Below, in pieces: positions 16,289-25,020 of a stretch of DNA of 37,978 nt. Below the pieces are notes generated by a model. That model saw only the letters and a list, made by a program, of their open reading frames with translations. It did no database searches and had not been told where the DNA came from. The translations under genes and the position numbers were made by a program. Origin of the DNA: Saprospiraceae bacterium (GTDB lineage: Bacteria > Bacteroidota > Bacteroidia > Chitinophagales > Saprospiraceae); assembly GCA_029212405.1 (NCBI GenBank), contig JARGNR010000003.1:1-37978 (forward strand), read 5' to 3'. Positions within the stretch are counted from its first letter, which is position 1, and each line of letters starts with the position of its first letter.

Positions 16289-17674
16289 CTAAAAGAATAT
16301 TACGGTATTCCCACCCCCAAAATCTTTGTTTTGGTCTTCGTTTCCTTTTACAGAATCCTCATTGGTTTTATCGTATTTATCTTTTTCTTCTTTCCAAGTC
16401 TTTAAGGTGTTTGTCGCTGCTTCAGCAATGCTAGGCTCAATAAACTTAAATGGAATTTTATCTAGATCGTCTGGTGGGGATAATAGTATTTTGTCGTTTT
16501 CTGAAAGACCTTCAACAACAACAATCCCATTTTCATTGGTGGCACCACTGATGATCTGCTGCCTAACTAACCCACCTGGTCTTTTTACTATGGCATAATC
16601 AATGCTATCACTATAAAAAGCTTCGAGAGGAATATTAACTACTTCCTCATATTCGTAAATGTGAATATCATTAGTTGTTGTCATAGAGGGACGTAGGATA
16701 TCATCTGTTTGATTGATTGCGATTACAATTTCAAAAACTTTTGCTTCTTGCCCTCTCAATTCTTGGCCTATATTGGCAACGGTGATGATTTGGCCATCAA
16801 ATTCTTTTTCAGGGAACGCATCCACCTTAATACTTACTTTTTGCCCTTTTTTGATTTTAGAAATATCAATTTCACTTATGTAGGCTACAGATGTCATTTT
16901 TGTCAAATCAGGGAGTTCGGCTACCGTTGGATCCCAACCGCTAATTTGGGATCCAGGCCCTTTTTTACCATTCCAGGTTCTTTGATAGATTAGCATTCCA
17001 TCTTCGGGAGCTTTAATATTAAAAGCAGTAGATAAATCCATCATTTGTTTGAGCTTTGCCGCTTGTTGTTTGATTGTCGCTTCAATTTCTCTAACTTTTG
17101 CCTCTGACTGGATGACCATTAAATCTGCTTTATTTTCAAGTTGAGCCATTGACCTGAGTGAGTTCTCCAGTTTAAGTTTGGATTGGTCGATCACCATCTG
17201 TGGTTCATACTTATTTCGTTCTATTTCTAACTTCTCTTGAGCCATATTAAATTCTTGATCTGCAATTTGATCACGAATACCTTTCATTTGGATGGCTGTA
17301 TCAATTTTTATTTGTTCTAGTTTTGTATTTTCTTTTTCAATTTCAGTTTGAACATTTTGAATTTTAGTTGCCAATTCAGATTTGTCTAAGGAGGCAACAT
17401 AGTCTCCTTTTTTTACGAGAGTCCCTTCGGGAATGATATCCTTTATTGTGGTATTATAAATTTGCGCAGATCGCATGCCTTGTGGGCCTCTAATCATTGT
17501 AGATTTCTTTGCTTTCAGTTCTCCAGTTGCACTTACAGACACTAGAAAATTAGACTTTTTAGCAGTTGAAAATAGATTGCCTTTAGAAGAAACAATGCTA
17601 GAAGGTTTCAGTAAAAAGAATGCAACGGCAATAATTGCAAGAATAGAGATAGCGTAGATAATTGATTTCTTCAT
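16289..17674 (-). CDS. MacA-like periplasmic adaptor (membrane fusion protein)
   Basis: This 461-residue protein has an N-terminal membrane anchor (about 4-23), a biotinyl-lipoyl half-motif (IKDIIPEGTLVKKGDYVASLDKS, about 77-99), a long alpha-helical hairpin (about 100-220), the second lipoyl half (FNIKAPEDGMLIYQ), and beta-barrel and membrane-proximal domains to about 410. The C-terminal 45 residues are a charged low-complexity tail (Lys/Glu/Asn, then GGGNTVIFF) not usual in the family. It links permease and TolC channel. First gene of the set, with 222 nt of upstream sequence in which I find no good promoter match. Confidence 0.9.
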   Translation of the reverse strand: MKKSIIYAISILAIIAVAFFLLKPSSIVSSKGNLFSTAKKSNFLVSVSATGELKAKKSTMIRGPQGMRSAQIYNTTIKDIIPEGTLVKKGDYVASLDKSELATKIQNVQTEIEKENTKLEQIKIDTAIQMKGIRDQIADQEFNMAQEKLEIERNKYEPQMVIDQSKLKLENSLRSMAQLENKADLMVIQSEAKVREIEATIKQQAAKLKQMMDLSTAFNIKAPEDGMLIYQRTWNGKKGPGSQISGWDPTVAELPDLTKMTSVAYISEIDISKIKKGQKVSIKVDAFPEKEFDGQIITVANIGQELRGQEAKVFEIVIAINQTDDILRPSMTTTNDIHIYEYEEVVNIPLEAFYSDSIDYAIVKRPGGLVRQQIISGATNENGIVVVEGLSENDKILLSPPDDLDKIPFKFIEPSIAEAATNTLKTWKEEKDKYDKTNEDSVKGNEDQNKDFGGGNTVIFF

Positions 17675-17840
17675 TAATTTTAATTGGGTAGTTATTTGAT
17701 GAACTCTGCGGGCGAAGACAGCGTACCTTGAAAAATAACGGGTTTTTTAATACAGAACGTCTTATTCGTCAAATTTTAACAATTTGTTATGAATATGGTT
17801 AATAGATGCTACGATCAAGAGAATAGTTGTAATTGGATAT

Positions 17841-17875
17841 AAAAAAGCCTCAAAACAAATTTTTGCTTTGAGGCT
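17841..17875 (-). terminator. Terminator after lpd
   Basis: AGCCTCAAA (17846-17854) and TTTGAGGCT (17867-17875) form a perfect 9-bp stem with a 12-nt loop. On the minus strand the stem is followed by a run of T, 22 nt after the lpd stop. Confidence 0.85.
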
Positions 17876-17896
17876 CATAAGTTTTAAAAATTATTT

Positions 17897-19300
17897 CTAG
17901 ATATGCAAAGCTCGATTTTCGGTTGCGGCTAATGCAGCTTCTTTTACCGCTTCAGTATAAGTTGGGTGCGGATGGCATATTCTTGCCATATCTTCAGCAG
18001 AAGCTCTGAACTCCATCAACGCAACAGCTTCCATAATCACATCTGCAGTTCTTGGACCTACCATATGTACTCCCAATAATTCATCAGTTTCGGCATCCGC
18101 AATTACTTTGACCATTCCTTCTGTATCCATACTTGCACGAGCCCTTCCTAATGCTTTAAATGGAAATTTACCTACTTTATATTTTACTCCATCAGCTTTG
18201 AGTTGTTCTTCTGTTTTTCCAACTGCAGCTACTTCTGGCCATGTATAGACTACTCCTGGGATCAGATTATAATCGATATGAGGATGTTGACCTGCGAGTA
18301 ACTCAGCAACAAATACTCCTTCCTCTTCTGCTTTGTGTGCCAACATATCCCCTTTTACTACATCGCCAATTGCATAGATACCCGGGACGTTAGTTTGAAG
18401 GTTTTTATCCACATTGATTCTTCCTCTATCATCCACTTCAATCCCTACATTTTCTAGACCCAAACCGCTGGTGTAGGCATATCTTCCAATTGCAACTAAA
18501 CAATAATCTGCCTTTGAATCAAAAGTGACTTCACTATCTCTTTTTTGAATACTTACTGTTGCGGAGGATTTATTCGCTTTTACTCCAGTAACCATGTGCT
18601 TTAGGTAAAATTTCATACCTAATTTTTTAAGGGAGCGCATCATTTCTTTACTGCAATCTTTATCCATTCCAGCTAAAATCCGATCCTGGAATTCTACTAC
18701 TTCTACTTCAGAACCTAATCGGCAAAAAACAGAACCTAATTCCAATCCGATTACTCCAGCACCAATGATGACCACCTTTTTAGGTAATTTATCGATATTA
18801 AGCGCTTCTGTTGAAGTAATCACTCGATTTTTATCATAATTGAAGGTAGGAGGGGTAATAGGTTTTGAGCCTGTTGCAATGATTGTATTTTTTGTGGTGA
18901 TTTCACTTACTTTTCCTTCGGAGTCAGTTATTAGGATTGTCTTGGCATCTTTAAAAGAACCGATTCCATGAAAAACCTCAATCTTATTTTTTTTCATTAG
19001 AAACTCCACTCCCTTGCAGGTTTGATCGACTACGCTATTTTTACGCGCGATCATTTGTTTCATATTTAACTTTAGATTGCTCACCCCTATTCCGTGTTCT
19101 TCGAACTTATGAGCAGCATTATGAAAATGCTCTGAAGAGTCTAATAAGGCTTTAGAAGGGATACATCCTACATTCAGGCAAGTTCCTCCTAGTGTATCAT
19201 ACTTTTCAATTAAAGCAGTTTTCATGCCCAATTGTGCACATCTAATAGCTCCTACGTATCCACCTGGACCGGAGCCAATTATAACTACATCGTATTCCAT
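17897..19300 (-). CDS. lpd: Dihydrolipoyl dehydrogenase (E3)
   Basis: E3 reoxidises dihydrolipoamide of the pyruvate, 2-oxoacid and glycine cleavage complexes with NAD+. The 467-residue protein has the FAD site GSGPGGYVGA (9-18), the redox disulfide C41-C46 in GGTCLNVGCIPSK, the NAD site IIGAGVIGLELGS (about 178-190), the second FAD motif YAIGDVV and the active-site His-Glu in HPHPTYTE near the C-terminus. It is complete. It begins 6 nt after the ricT stop on the same strand, so the two are co-transcribed. No lipoyl transferase or E1/E2 gene is adjacent. Confidence 0.97.
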   Translation of the reverse strand: MEYDVVIIGSGPGGYVGAIRCAQLGMKTALIEKYDTLGGTCLNVGCIPSKALLDSSEHFHNAAHKFEEHGIGVSNLKLNMKQMIARKNSVVDQTCKGVEFLMKKNKIEVFHGIGSFKDAKTILITDSEGKVSEITTKNTIIATGSKPITPPTFNYDKNRVITSTEALNIDKLPKKVVIIGAGVIGLELGSVFCRLGSEVEVVEFQDRILAGMDKDCSKEMMRSLKKLGMKFYLKHMVTGVKANKSSATVSIQKRDSEVTFDSKADYCLVAIGRYAYTSGLGLENVGIEVDDRGRINVDKNLQTNVPGIYAIGDVVKGDMLAHKAEEEGVFVAELLAGQHPHIDYNLIPGVVYTWPEVAAVGKTEEQLKADGVKYKVGKFPFKALGRARASMDTEGMVKVIADAETDELLGVHMVGPRTADVIMEAVALMEFRASAEDMARICHPHPTYTEAVKEAALAATENRALHI

Positions 19301-19306
19301 TTATAA

Positions 19307-20641
19307 TTATTCTTTTGAATTTGTATTAGTATTTGAAGATCCTTGATTTCCTGGTTTTCTGTTTGGTCTTCTTCTTTTGTTTCTAGATTTACGTATTGGC
19401 TTATTCGTTGATGAATCTGGTGAAGTAGATTTATTCTGGGTGTTTGATGGGTTATTACCATCAGATTTATTGCTCGAATTCTCTTTTGTATTTTTTTGAT
19501 TCGGTCGATTACCTGGTTTTCTATTCCTATTCTTTCTTCTTTTTTTCTTCCTGACACTTGGCAATTCAATTTCTCCAGTTACATCGGCATATTCGATTTC
19601 TTTACTTTGAGAACTTTCTATTTCGATTTGTGCTGCTTTGTCTAATAATTGTTCAGGAAACTGCCCTGCTTTATTCATTTTTTGAATTTCTTTTACACGA
19701 TCAACGCCAAGAGCCACCATTGGGCTACGCGTTTTTTCTTCGGTATAGCTGTAGTACATTAATCCTTTGAAAATGTCTGTCTTTATTAATGAAGCTTTAC
19801 CTCTTTTTGTTTTGACATAGTCTACTCCTTTTGGAAAATCTTTTAATGCATCCATATAGGTATCTAACTCATAATTAAGACAACATTTGAGTCGTCCACA
19901 TTGACCAGATAACTTGGTTTGATTAATAGCAATATTTTGATATCGAGCAGCAGTAGTTGTAACCGATTGAAAATCAGATAGCCAAGTAGAACAGCACAAT
20001 TCTCTTCCGCAGGAACCAATTCCTCCAATTCTAGCAGATTCTTGTCGAGCCCCAATTTGTCTCATTTCAACTTTAATCTTAAACTCTTTGGCATAGCTTC
20101 TCACTAATTCACGAAAATCGACCCTACCTTCTGCAGTGTAATAGAATGTTGCTTTTCTCTTGTCACCCTGATATTCGATATCTCCAATCTTCATATCAAG
20201 CCCCAGTGTTCTAGCGATCACTCTGGCTCTAACCAAAGTACCCTTTTCCAGTTTTCTGGCTTCCGTTAGTTTTTCTAAATCTCGGTTATTCGCTTTTCGA
20301 ATTACTTTGTGAGTGATTCTATCCTGATTTATTTTTCTTTTTTTCATTTGAGCTCTTACCAGTTCTCCAGAAAGTGAAATTCTACCAGAATCAAGGCCGC
20401 TATCTGTTTCAACGACAACCATATCACCGGTAATAGCTTGAGACCAATTTTCGTTGATGAAAAAATCTTTTCTTGCTCCTTTTTTAAAACTAACTTCTAC
20501 AATTTTGAAAGCTGATGGATCATGAATATCTAGAACAGATATCCAATCGTAAGTATTCTTTTTATTACATCCACCTGTAGAACAATGTCCGTTGTCTCCG
20601 CATCCAGCTGGACTTCCACTTCCGCAACTACTACATCCCAT
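19307..20641 (-). CDS. ricT: PSP1-domain protein, RicT/YaaT homologue
   Basis: The 444-residue protein contains a PSP1 C-terminal domain (about 110-200) followed by the conserved cysteine motifs CGRELCCSTWL and QCGRLKCCLNYE. In Bacillus subtilis RicT joins RicA and RicF in a complex with [4Fe-4S] clusters that acts on RNase Y-dependent mRNA maturation. The N-terminus has five extra cysteines (C3, C6, C14, C20, C25) in a Gly/Ser-rich stretch. The C-terminal 85 residues are a Lys/Arg/Asn/Ser-rich disordered tail, suggestive of RNA or nucleic-acid contact. holB lies 56 nt upstream on the same strand and lpd 6 nt downstream. No ricA or ricF gene is in the window. Confidence 0.88.
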   Translation of the reverse strand: MGCSSCGSGSPAGCGDNGHCSTGGCNKKNTYDWISVLDIHDPSAFKIVEVSFKKGARKDFFINENWSQAITGDMVVVETDSGLDSGRISLSGELVRAQMKKRKINQDRITHKVIRKANNRDLEKLTEARKLEKGTLVRARVIARTLGLDMKIGDIEYQGDKRKATFYYTAEGRVDFRELVRSYAKEFKIKVEMRQIGARQESARIGGIGSCGRELCCSTWLSDFQSVTTTAARYQNIAINQTKLSGQCGRLKCCLNYELDTYMDALKDFPKGVDYVKTKRGKASLIKTDIFKGLMYYSYTEEKTRSPMVALGVDRVKEIQKMNKAGQFPEQLLDKAAQIEIESSQSKEIEYADVTGEIELPSVRKKKRRKNRNRKPGNRPNQKNTKENSSNKSDGNNPSNTQNKSTSPDSSTNKPIRKSRNKRRRPNRKPGNQGSSNTNTNSKE

Positions 20642-20697
20642 TTCTTTATATTTTAGTAAGCATATAATCCATTATATGCTATTCATTAAGTAAAAAT

Positions 20698-21849
20698 TTA
20701 GACTTGGTAGATATTTTCTCCTACATGCATATTCCTCATTACTCTACCTATAGCCAAGCTGTCTGCAAGAAACAAAATTTTTGGGTTTGCATTCCTTTCC
20801 ACAGCTCCCATACACTCATTTAATATATGTATTATTTGTTCGGTTTTTGAAATATCTAGCAAGCTAGTCATTTTTTGTGCTATTGATTGCTCATATTCGT
20901 TTAATCGTACACTATTTCTATTGGTCGTTAAAGAAAATAAGTATTCTCTAAAAAAATGTAAGCCATATTCTAAGAAATTTTTTTGATTTTCTCGTCCCCA
21001 TTTAGCCATTTCATTCACCCATTTAGAAAGTTCAACGGGTTCCATTTTATAGGATTCTCTAAGCCACTGAAATAGAGCATCTGAATAGTTGACGGAATCT
21101 TGCTCTGTAAGATGGATAGCAGAATTCATGTTGCCTGCAGCTAATGCAGCAATTTGATCTGTATCTTGATCTGGATGCTCATAGTTTTCTATCAGATATG
21201 ACTTTACATCTTCATACGTAAATGGATGCACTTTGAGAAGCTGTACTCTTGATAAAATTGTATTTAATATTGCATCCTGTTTTTCTGCAACCAATAAGAT
21301 AATTGTATTCTCTGGAGGCTCTTCTATCAGTTTTAATAGTCGATTTCCTTCATTTCTTAAATACTCTGGCATCCACATAATGAGTACCTTATAATCTGAC
21401 TCAAAAGTTTTAAGGCCTAGTTTTTTTACAATTTCCGTGCATTCTTTTACATTAATATTGGCCTGACCATTTTCAAGATTTAAACTATGCAACCAAGTCT
21501 TAATATCCAAAAATGGGTTCTTTTTAAGTATTTGCCTCCATTCAACTAGAAAGTCATTACTGGTTGTTTCGTTTCTATTCTTCCCATCTTTTTTTACTAC
21601 TGGGAAAGAAAAGTGAACATCTGGATGAATGAATTTATGTGACTTTAGACATGCAGAACAAGTTCCACAACTATCTGACTCATTTCGATCAGTGCAGAGA
21701 ATATAACTAGCAAAAGCCAGAGCTAGTGGCAACTGTCCACTGCCTGTTCTACCAAGAAATAATTGTGCATGTGCCAATCTATCTTCTTGTGCATTGGAGA
21801 GCAAGAAGTGTTTTTCTCTTTCTTTTCCAGGTATATCTTTAAAATACAT
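20698..21849 (-). CDS. holB: DNA polymerase III subunit delta'
   Basis: The 383-residue protein is a clamp-loader subunit of the AAA+ type. The P-loop region is GRTGSGQL (33-40), where Gln replaces the usual Lys, so ATP is probably not bound, as expected for delta'. A zinc module with C52, C61, C64, C67 follows (CTDRNESDSCGTCSAC). Further AAA+ motifs are KVLIMWMPEYLRNEGNRLLKLIEEPPE and ILSRVQLLKVHPF, which includes the sensor 1-like SRVQ. Together with delta and the DnaX subunits it opens the beta clamp. It is the first gene of a probable holB-ricT-lpd cluster. Confidence 0.92.
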   Translation of the reverse strand: MYFKDIPGKEREKHFLLSNAQEDRLAHAQLFLGRTGSGQLPLALAFASYILCTDRNESDSCGTCSACLKSHKFIHPDVHFSFPVVKKDGKNRNETTSNDFLVEWRQILKKNPFLDIKTWLHSLNLENGQANINVKECTEIVKKLGLKTFESDYKVLIMWMPEYLRNEGNRLLKLIEEPPENTIILLVAEKQDAILNTILSRVQLLKVHPFTYEDVKSYLIENYEHPDQDTDQIAALAAGNMNSAIHLTEQDSVNYSDALFQWLRESYKMEPVELSKWVNEMAKWGRENQKNFLEYGLHFFREYLFSLTTNRNSVRLNEYEQSIAQKMTSLLDISKTEQIIHILNECMGAVERNANPKILFLADSLAIGRVMRNMHVGENIYQV

Positions 21850-21988
21850 TGCTTGGTTACAAATTCAAAAAATAAAAATATATAAATTATTCCAATTCTG
21901 CGACGTTGATTGTTTATTGTTCCTGTAGAAGTGAAATGAGTAAAGGATTACCTCGTAGATTTTTAGTTTCAACAAGAAATCCACATGG

Positions 21989-22027
21989 ATGCGATTCTAT
22001 GTTTCTCACTTAGGAGTAGAATCGCAT
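21989..22027. repeat. Perfect 11-bp inverted repeat between rplY and holB
   Basis: ATGCGATTCTA (21989-21999) pairs with TAGAATCGCAT (22017-22027) around a 17-nt loop. There is no T run on either side, so it is not a normal intrinsic terminator. It lies 140 nt upstream of holB and 47 nt beyond the rplY terminator. Confidence 0.6.
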
Positions 22028-22073
22028 TATGACGTTTTTAAATCACTTCATTAGGAAATGATGGATAAGCACA

Positions 22074-22105
22074 TAAAAAAAGCCGAACACAATTGTATTC
22101 GGCTT
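22074..22105 (-). terminator. Terminator after rplY
   Basis: AAGCCGAA (22080-22087) and TTCGGCTT (22098-22105) form an 8-bp stem with a 10-nt loop; the minus strand continues into seven T. It starts 26 nt after the rplY stop. Confidence 0.85.
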
Positions 22106-22130
22106 GTTTATTTTGCTAACTATTTTTTTC

Positions 22131-22736
22131 TTATTCAGCTGCAGCTTCACCTTGGCCTTCTTTTGCTTCAGCAGCGGCAGCACTCTTAAGTGCTCTTGGA
22201 ACCTCAACAATAGCAACAGGAGTAGCTCCAGTTGTCATTATTTCCATACCTTCTGGAAAGTCTATATCTCGTACTCTTACTGAACCACCTAAATCCATAG
22301 AAGAGATGTCAACAAATACTTTATCTACTAGAGATTCTGGCATTGTTTTTACCTTCACTTTTCTCATCTGAGGAATAAGTTTTCCACCTTCTTTCACTCC
22401 AGGAGATACACCTTTGAATCCTACAGGTATTTCAACTCTAATTGGTGTTCCAGGGATTACTCTCAAGAAATCAATATGAACGATTTCATCAGAAATTGGA
22501 TGAAATGTAATATCTTTTAGAATACACTTGTTGGTTTCACCATTTACATTTATCTCAGCAAGTTTAAAATCTGGTGTATATACCAAAGACTTCACTGATT
22601 TTGGAGTAACACTAATTGCAGTGTTGTTGCTTCCCCCATATATGATAGCAGGCACCATTCCTTCTTTTCTCACCTTCTTAGTGTGTTTTTTACCGAAAGA
22701 TTCTCTTGCTTGTGCTTCTATATTTACTATTTCCAT
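22131..22736 (-). CDS. rplY: 50S ribosomal protein L25 / general stress protein Ctc
   Basis: L25 binds 5S rRNA. The 201-residue protein is the long form (CTC/TL5): an N-terminal L25 domain (about 1-90, starting with ARESFGKKHTKKVRKEGMVPAIIYGG) and a C-terminal beta domain (about 95-185), followed by an Ala/Glu-rich tail. The promoter at 22770-22799 fits the Bacteroidota consensus closely, and a terminator follows, so the gene can be transcribed alone even though prs lies 88 nt upstream. Confidence 0.96.
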   Translation of the reverse strand: MEIVNIEAQARESFGKKHTKKVRKEGMVPAIIYGGSNNTAISVTPKSVKSLVYTPDFKLAEINVNGETNKCILKDITFHPISDEIVHIDFLRVIPGTPIRVEIPVGFKGVSPGVKEGGKLIPQMRKVKVKTMPESLVDKVFVDISSMDLGGSVRVRDIDFPEGMEIMTTGATPVAIVEVPRALKSAAAAEAKEGQGEAAAE

Positions 22737-22769
22737 GACAGTATTTTATCTATTTTCTGAAAAGGACTG

Positions 22770-22799
22770 CAAAGATAATGGTTTTATTCAATTATCCAA
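22770..22799 (-). promoter_or_regulatory. Promoter of rplY
   Basis: Minus strand TTG (22799-22797), 19 nt, then TATCTTTG (22777-22770): an exact match to the Bacteroidota sigma-A consensus and the clearest promoter in the window. The transcript would start about 27 nt before the ATG. Confidence 0.65.
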
Positions 22800-22824
22800 C
22801 TTCTCAATTTAGCCTTTTATTAAT

Positions 22825-23769
22825 TTATTTATTTGTCTTCTTTTCTACAAACAAAGCTGCAATGGATTTGTACTCATGTGTGTTTCGAATTGCTCTTGCA
22901 AATAGCTTGGCACAAGGGAGTACTTTAATTTTCTTGCTTTTGTTTTTTAAAGGGATAGTATCGGTCACAATCAGTTCGGTTAAAGAACTATTTTCTATGT
23001 TTTCATAGGCTGAACCTGATAGTACTGGATGGGTGCACATTGCACGTACACTTTTAGCACCTTTTGCCATAAGTGCATCAGCAGCTTTGCATAAAGTTCC
23101 TGCTGTATCGATAATGTCATCCACAAGTATAATGTCTGCTCCTTTTACTTCTCCAATTACAGTGATCTGTTTTACTTCATTTGCTTTTCTTCGTTCTTTA
23201 TCACAAATGACCAAGTCTCTTCCAAAGTATTGTGCATAAGCTCTTGCTCTTTTAACACCTCCAACATCTGGAGAGGCAAATGTAACCGTTGATAAGTTTT
23301 TACTTTCTAAATAAGGCATAAAGATCGCTTCACTTTTTAAATGGTCCACGGGGATGTCAAAAAATCCTTGAATTTGGTCTGCATGCAGATCCATGGTCAT
23401 TACTCTATTCGCTCCGGCAGCTTCTAATACGTTTGCCATTAATCGAGCAGAAATAGGAACTCTAGGTTTGTCTTTTCTATCTTGTCTGGCATAGCCAAAA
23501 TAGGGAACTACTGCAGTAATGTATCCTGCTGAAGCTCTTTTAGCAGAGTCAATCATTAATAGCAGTTCTAGTAGGTTTTCAGCAGGAGCAAACGTAGAGC
23601 AAATAAAAAAGACATATGCTCCTCTTACCGATTCATTGATTACTACTTGCATTTCACCGTCGGAGAATTTTCGCAGCTCTATGTCACCTAATGGGTATCC
23701 ATAATGATCGGCAATTTTTTCGGATAAGTATTGAGAGTTTTTTCCGCTGAATAATTTAATATCAGGCAT
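22825..23769 (-). CDS. prs: Ribose-phosphate pyrophosphokinase (PRPP synthetase)
   Basis: The enzyme makes PRPP from ribose 5-phosphate and ATP for purine, pyrimidine, His, Trp and NAD synthesis. The 314-residue protein is the class I form. Key sites: the ATP-binding region PYFGYARQDRKDKPR (89-103), the catalytic flexible loop SPDVGGVKRAR (166-176) and the PRPP loop DIILVDDIIDTAGTL (212-226). A -7-like TAGTTTTG at 23799-23806 lies 30 nt before the start. The neighbouring rplY is a common partner of prs in Bacteroidota and Firmicutes. Confidence 0.97.
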   Translation of the reverse strand: MPDIKLFSGKNSQYLSEKIADHYGYPLGDIELRKFSDGEMQVVINESVRGAYVFFICSTFAPAENLLELLLMIDSAKRASAGYITAVVPYFGYARQDRKDKPRVPISARLMANVLEAAGANRVMTMDLHADQIQGFFDIPVDHLKSEAIFMPYLESKNLSTVTFASPDVGGVKRARAYAQYFGRDLVICDKERRKANEVKQITVIGEVKGADIILVDDIIDTAGTLCKAADALMAKGAKSVRAMCTHPVLSGSAYENIENSSLTELIVTDTIPLKNKSKKIKVLPCAKLFARAIRNTHEYKSIAALFVEKKTNK

Positions 23770-24066
23770 AGGTTGGTATTTAATTGAATTTCTAGCTGCA
23801 AAACTAAAAATAATGCTTAATACGAAAGGCTATTCCTGCATTTAGAATAAAAAAATACCCTTTATTTTTAGCGAAAGCTACCCAATTCTCAATGATTCTA
23901 CCTTTATCTTCAGAATGGGTATATTAAATATTCGTTTTTCATTTGACGGTTGTATACGATATAGTATACTCAATTGGTCTACTCTTCAGTTTACAAGGCC
24001 ACCTTTATACCCAGAATTGATTATTTTATTGCACTTTTTATCCTATTGGTTTTAGCATTTTTTTGA
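23770..24066. other. Intergenic region between metF and prs
   Basis: These 297 bases hold no ORF of note. A -7-like TAGTTTTG for prs lies at 23799-23806. Two copies of GTATAC (23952-23957 and 23964-23969) are separated by 6 nt, giving a weak operator-like site. No strong terminator for metF is visible; TTTTTTGATCATAAAAAA around 24059-24076 overlaps its stop codon. Confidence 0.5.
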
Positions 24067-25020
24067 TCATAAAAAACCTTCAATGATTTTTTTAGTCGTG
24101 CTAGAGTCGCCCATAGTATAATAATGAAGACATGGAACTCCAGCCTCATTCAACTCTTTAGATTGCTGAATACACCATTCAATTCCAATCTCTTTGGTAT
24201 GTTCCTTGTCAGACTTTTCTATTTCTTTTACCAGATCTTCTGGCATGTTTACAAAGAATTTTCTTGGGATTGAATTGAGTTGATATTTACGGGTCAGTGG
24301 TTTTAGGCCAGGAACAATAGGTACTGTAATTCCAGCTTTTCTGCATGCATCCACATATTTAAAGTAATGTTGATTGTCAAAAAACATTTGAGTCACAATA
24401 TAATCTCCCCCTGCCTGAATTTTTTGAAGGGTGTATTCAATATCCATATTAAGGTTAGGAGCTTCAAAATGTTTTTCTGGATAACCTGCTACTCCAATGC
24501 AAAAATCAGTATTGGCCCCATTTTCGATATTGGCATCCAAATAAATACCAGAGTTCATTTGATCTATCTGTTTGATCAAGTCTTTCGCGTATTTGTGACC
24601 TCCTTTTTCTGGAGTGAATTTATTTTCAAATTGACGGGCATCCCCTCGTAGGGCAAGTACATTGTCGATTCCTAAAAAATTAAGATCGATAAGGGCATTT
24701 TCGGTTTCTTCGACATTAAAACCACCACAAATTAAGTGGGGTATAGCATCTACGCCATAGCGATGCATAATCGAGGCACAAATTCCTACTGTACCAGGCC
24801 GTTTACGAATGGCCGTTTTTTCGTAGTACCCACTCGCTCTCATGTTATACACATATTCTTCCCTGTGGTAGGTCACATCAATGAATGGAGGTTTGAAATC
24901 CATTAGTGGATCCAAAGCATCAAAAATGTCTTGCATGCTACCTCCTTTAAGTGGAGGCAATACTTCAAATGATACTAATGTTTTATCACCTGCTTGCTCG
25001 AAATGCTCTGTAACTTTCAT
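24067..25020 (-). CDS. metF: 5,10-methylenetetrahydrofolate reductase
   Basis: MetF reduces methylene-THF to methyl-THF with FAD, supplying the methyl group for methionine synthesis. The 317-residue protein has the family start SFEVLPPLKGG (about 17-27), DVTYHREE, the region LICGGFNVEETENALIDLNFLGIDNVLALRGD typical of the TIM-barrel FAD site, and YIVTQMFFDNQHYFKYVDACR. Its length is normal for the bacterial enzyme. No metH or metE is adjacent in the window, and I see no SAM riboswitch upstream. The promoter at 25040-25068 overlaps an inverted repeat. Confidence 0.96.
   Translation of the reverse strand: MKVTEHFEQAGDKTLVSFEVLPPLKGGSMQDIFDALDPLMDFKPPFIDVTYHREEYVYNMRASGYYEKTAIRKRPGTVGICASIMHRYGVDAIPHLICGGFNVEETENALIDLNFLGIDNVLALRGDARQFENKFTPEKGGHKYAKDLIKQIDQMNSGIYLDANIENGANTDFCIGVAGYPEKHFEAPNLNMDIEYTLQKIQAGGDYIVTQMFFDNQHYFKYVDACRKAGITVPIVPGLKPLTRKYQLNSIPRKFFVNMPEDLVKEIEKSDKEHTKEIGIEWCIQQSKELNEAGVPCLHYYTMGDSSTTKKIIEGFL

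Noticed and set aside
19285-19569. 94-residue minus-strand frame overlapping ricT and the lpd start
   Set aside because: It is the alternate frame of the low-complexity RicT tail; its Gln/Ile-rich composition is a by-product of the A-rich repeats.
22737-22824. Possible tRNA between prs and rplY (a common position in other bacteria)
   Set aside because: The 88 nt show no GGTTCGA-type T-loop or acceptor-stem pairing; they contain the rplY promoter instead.
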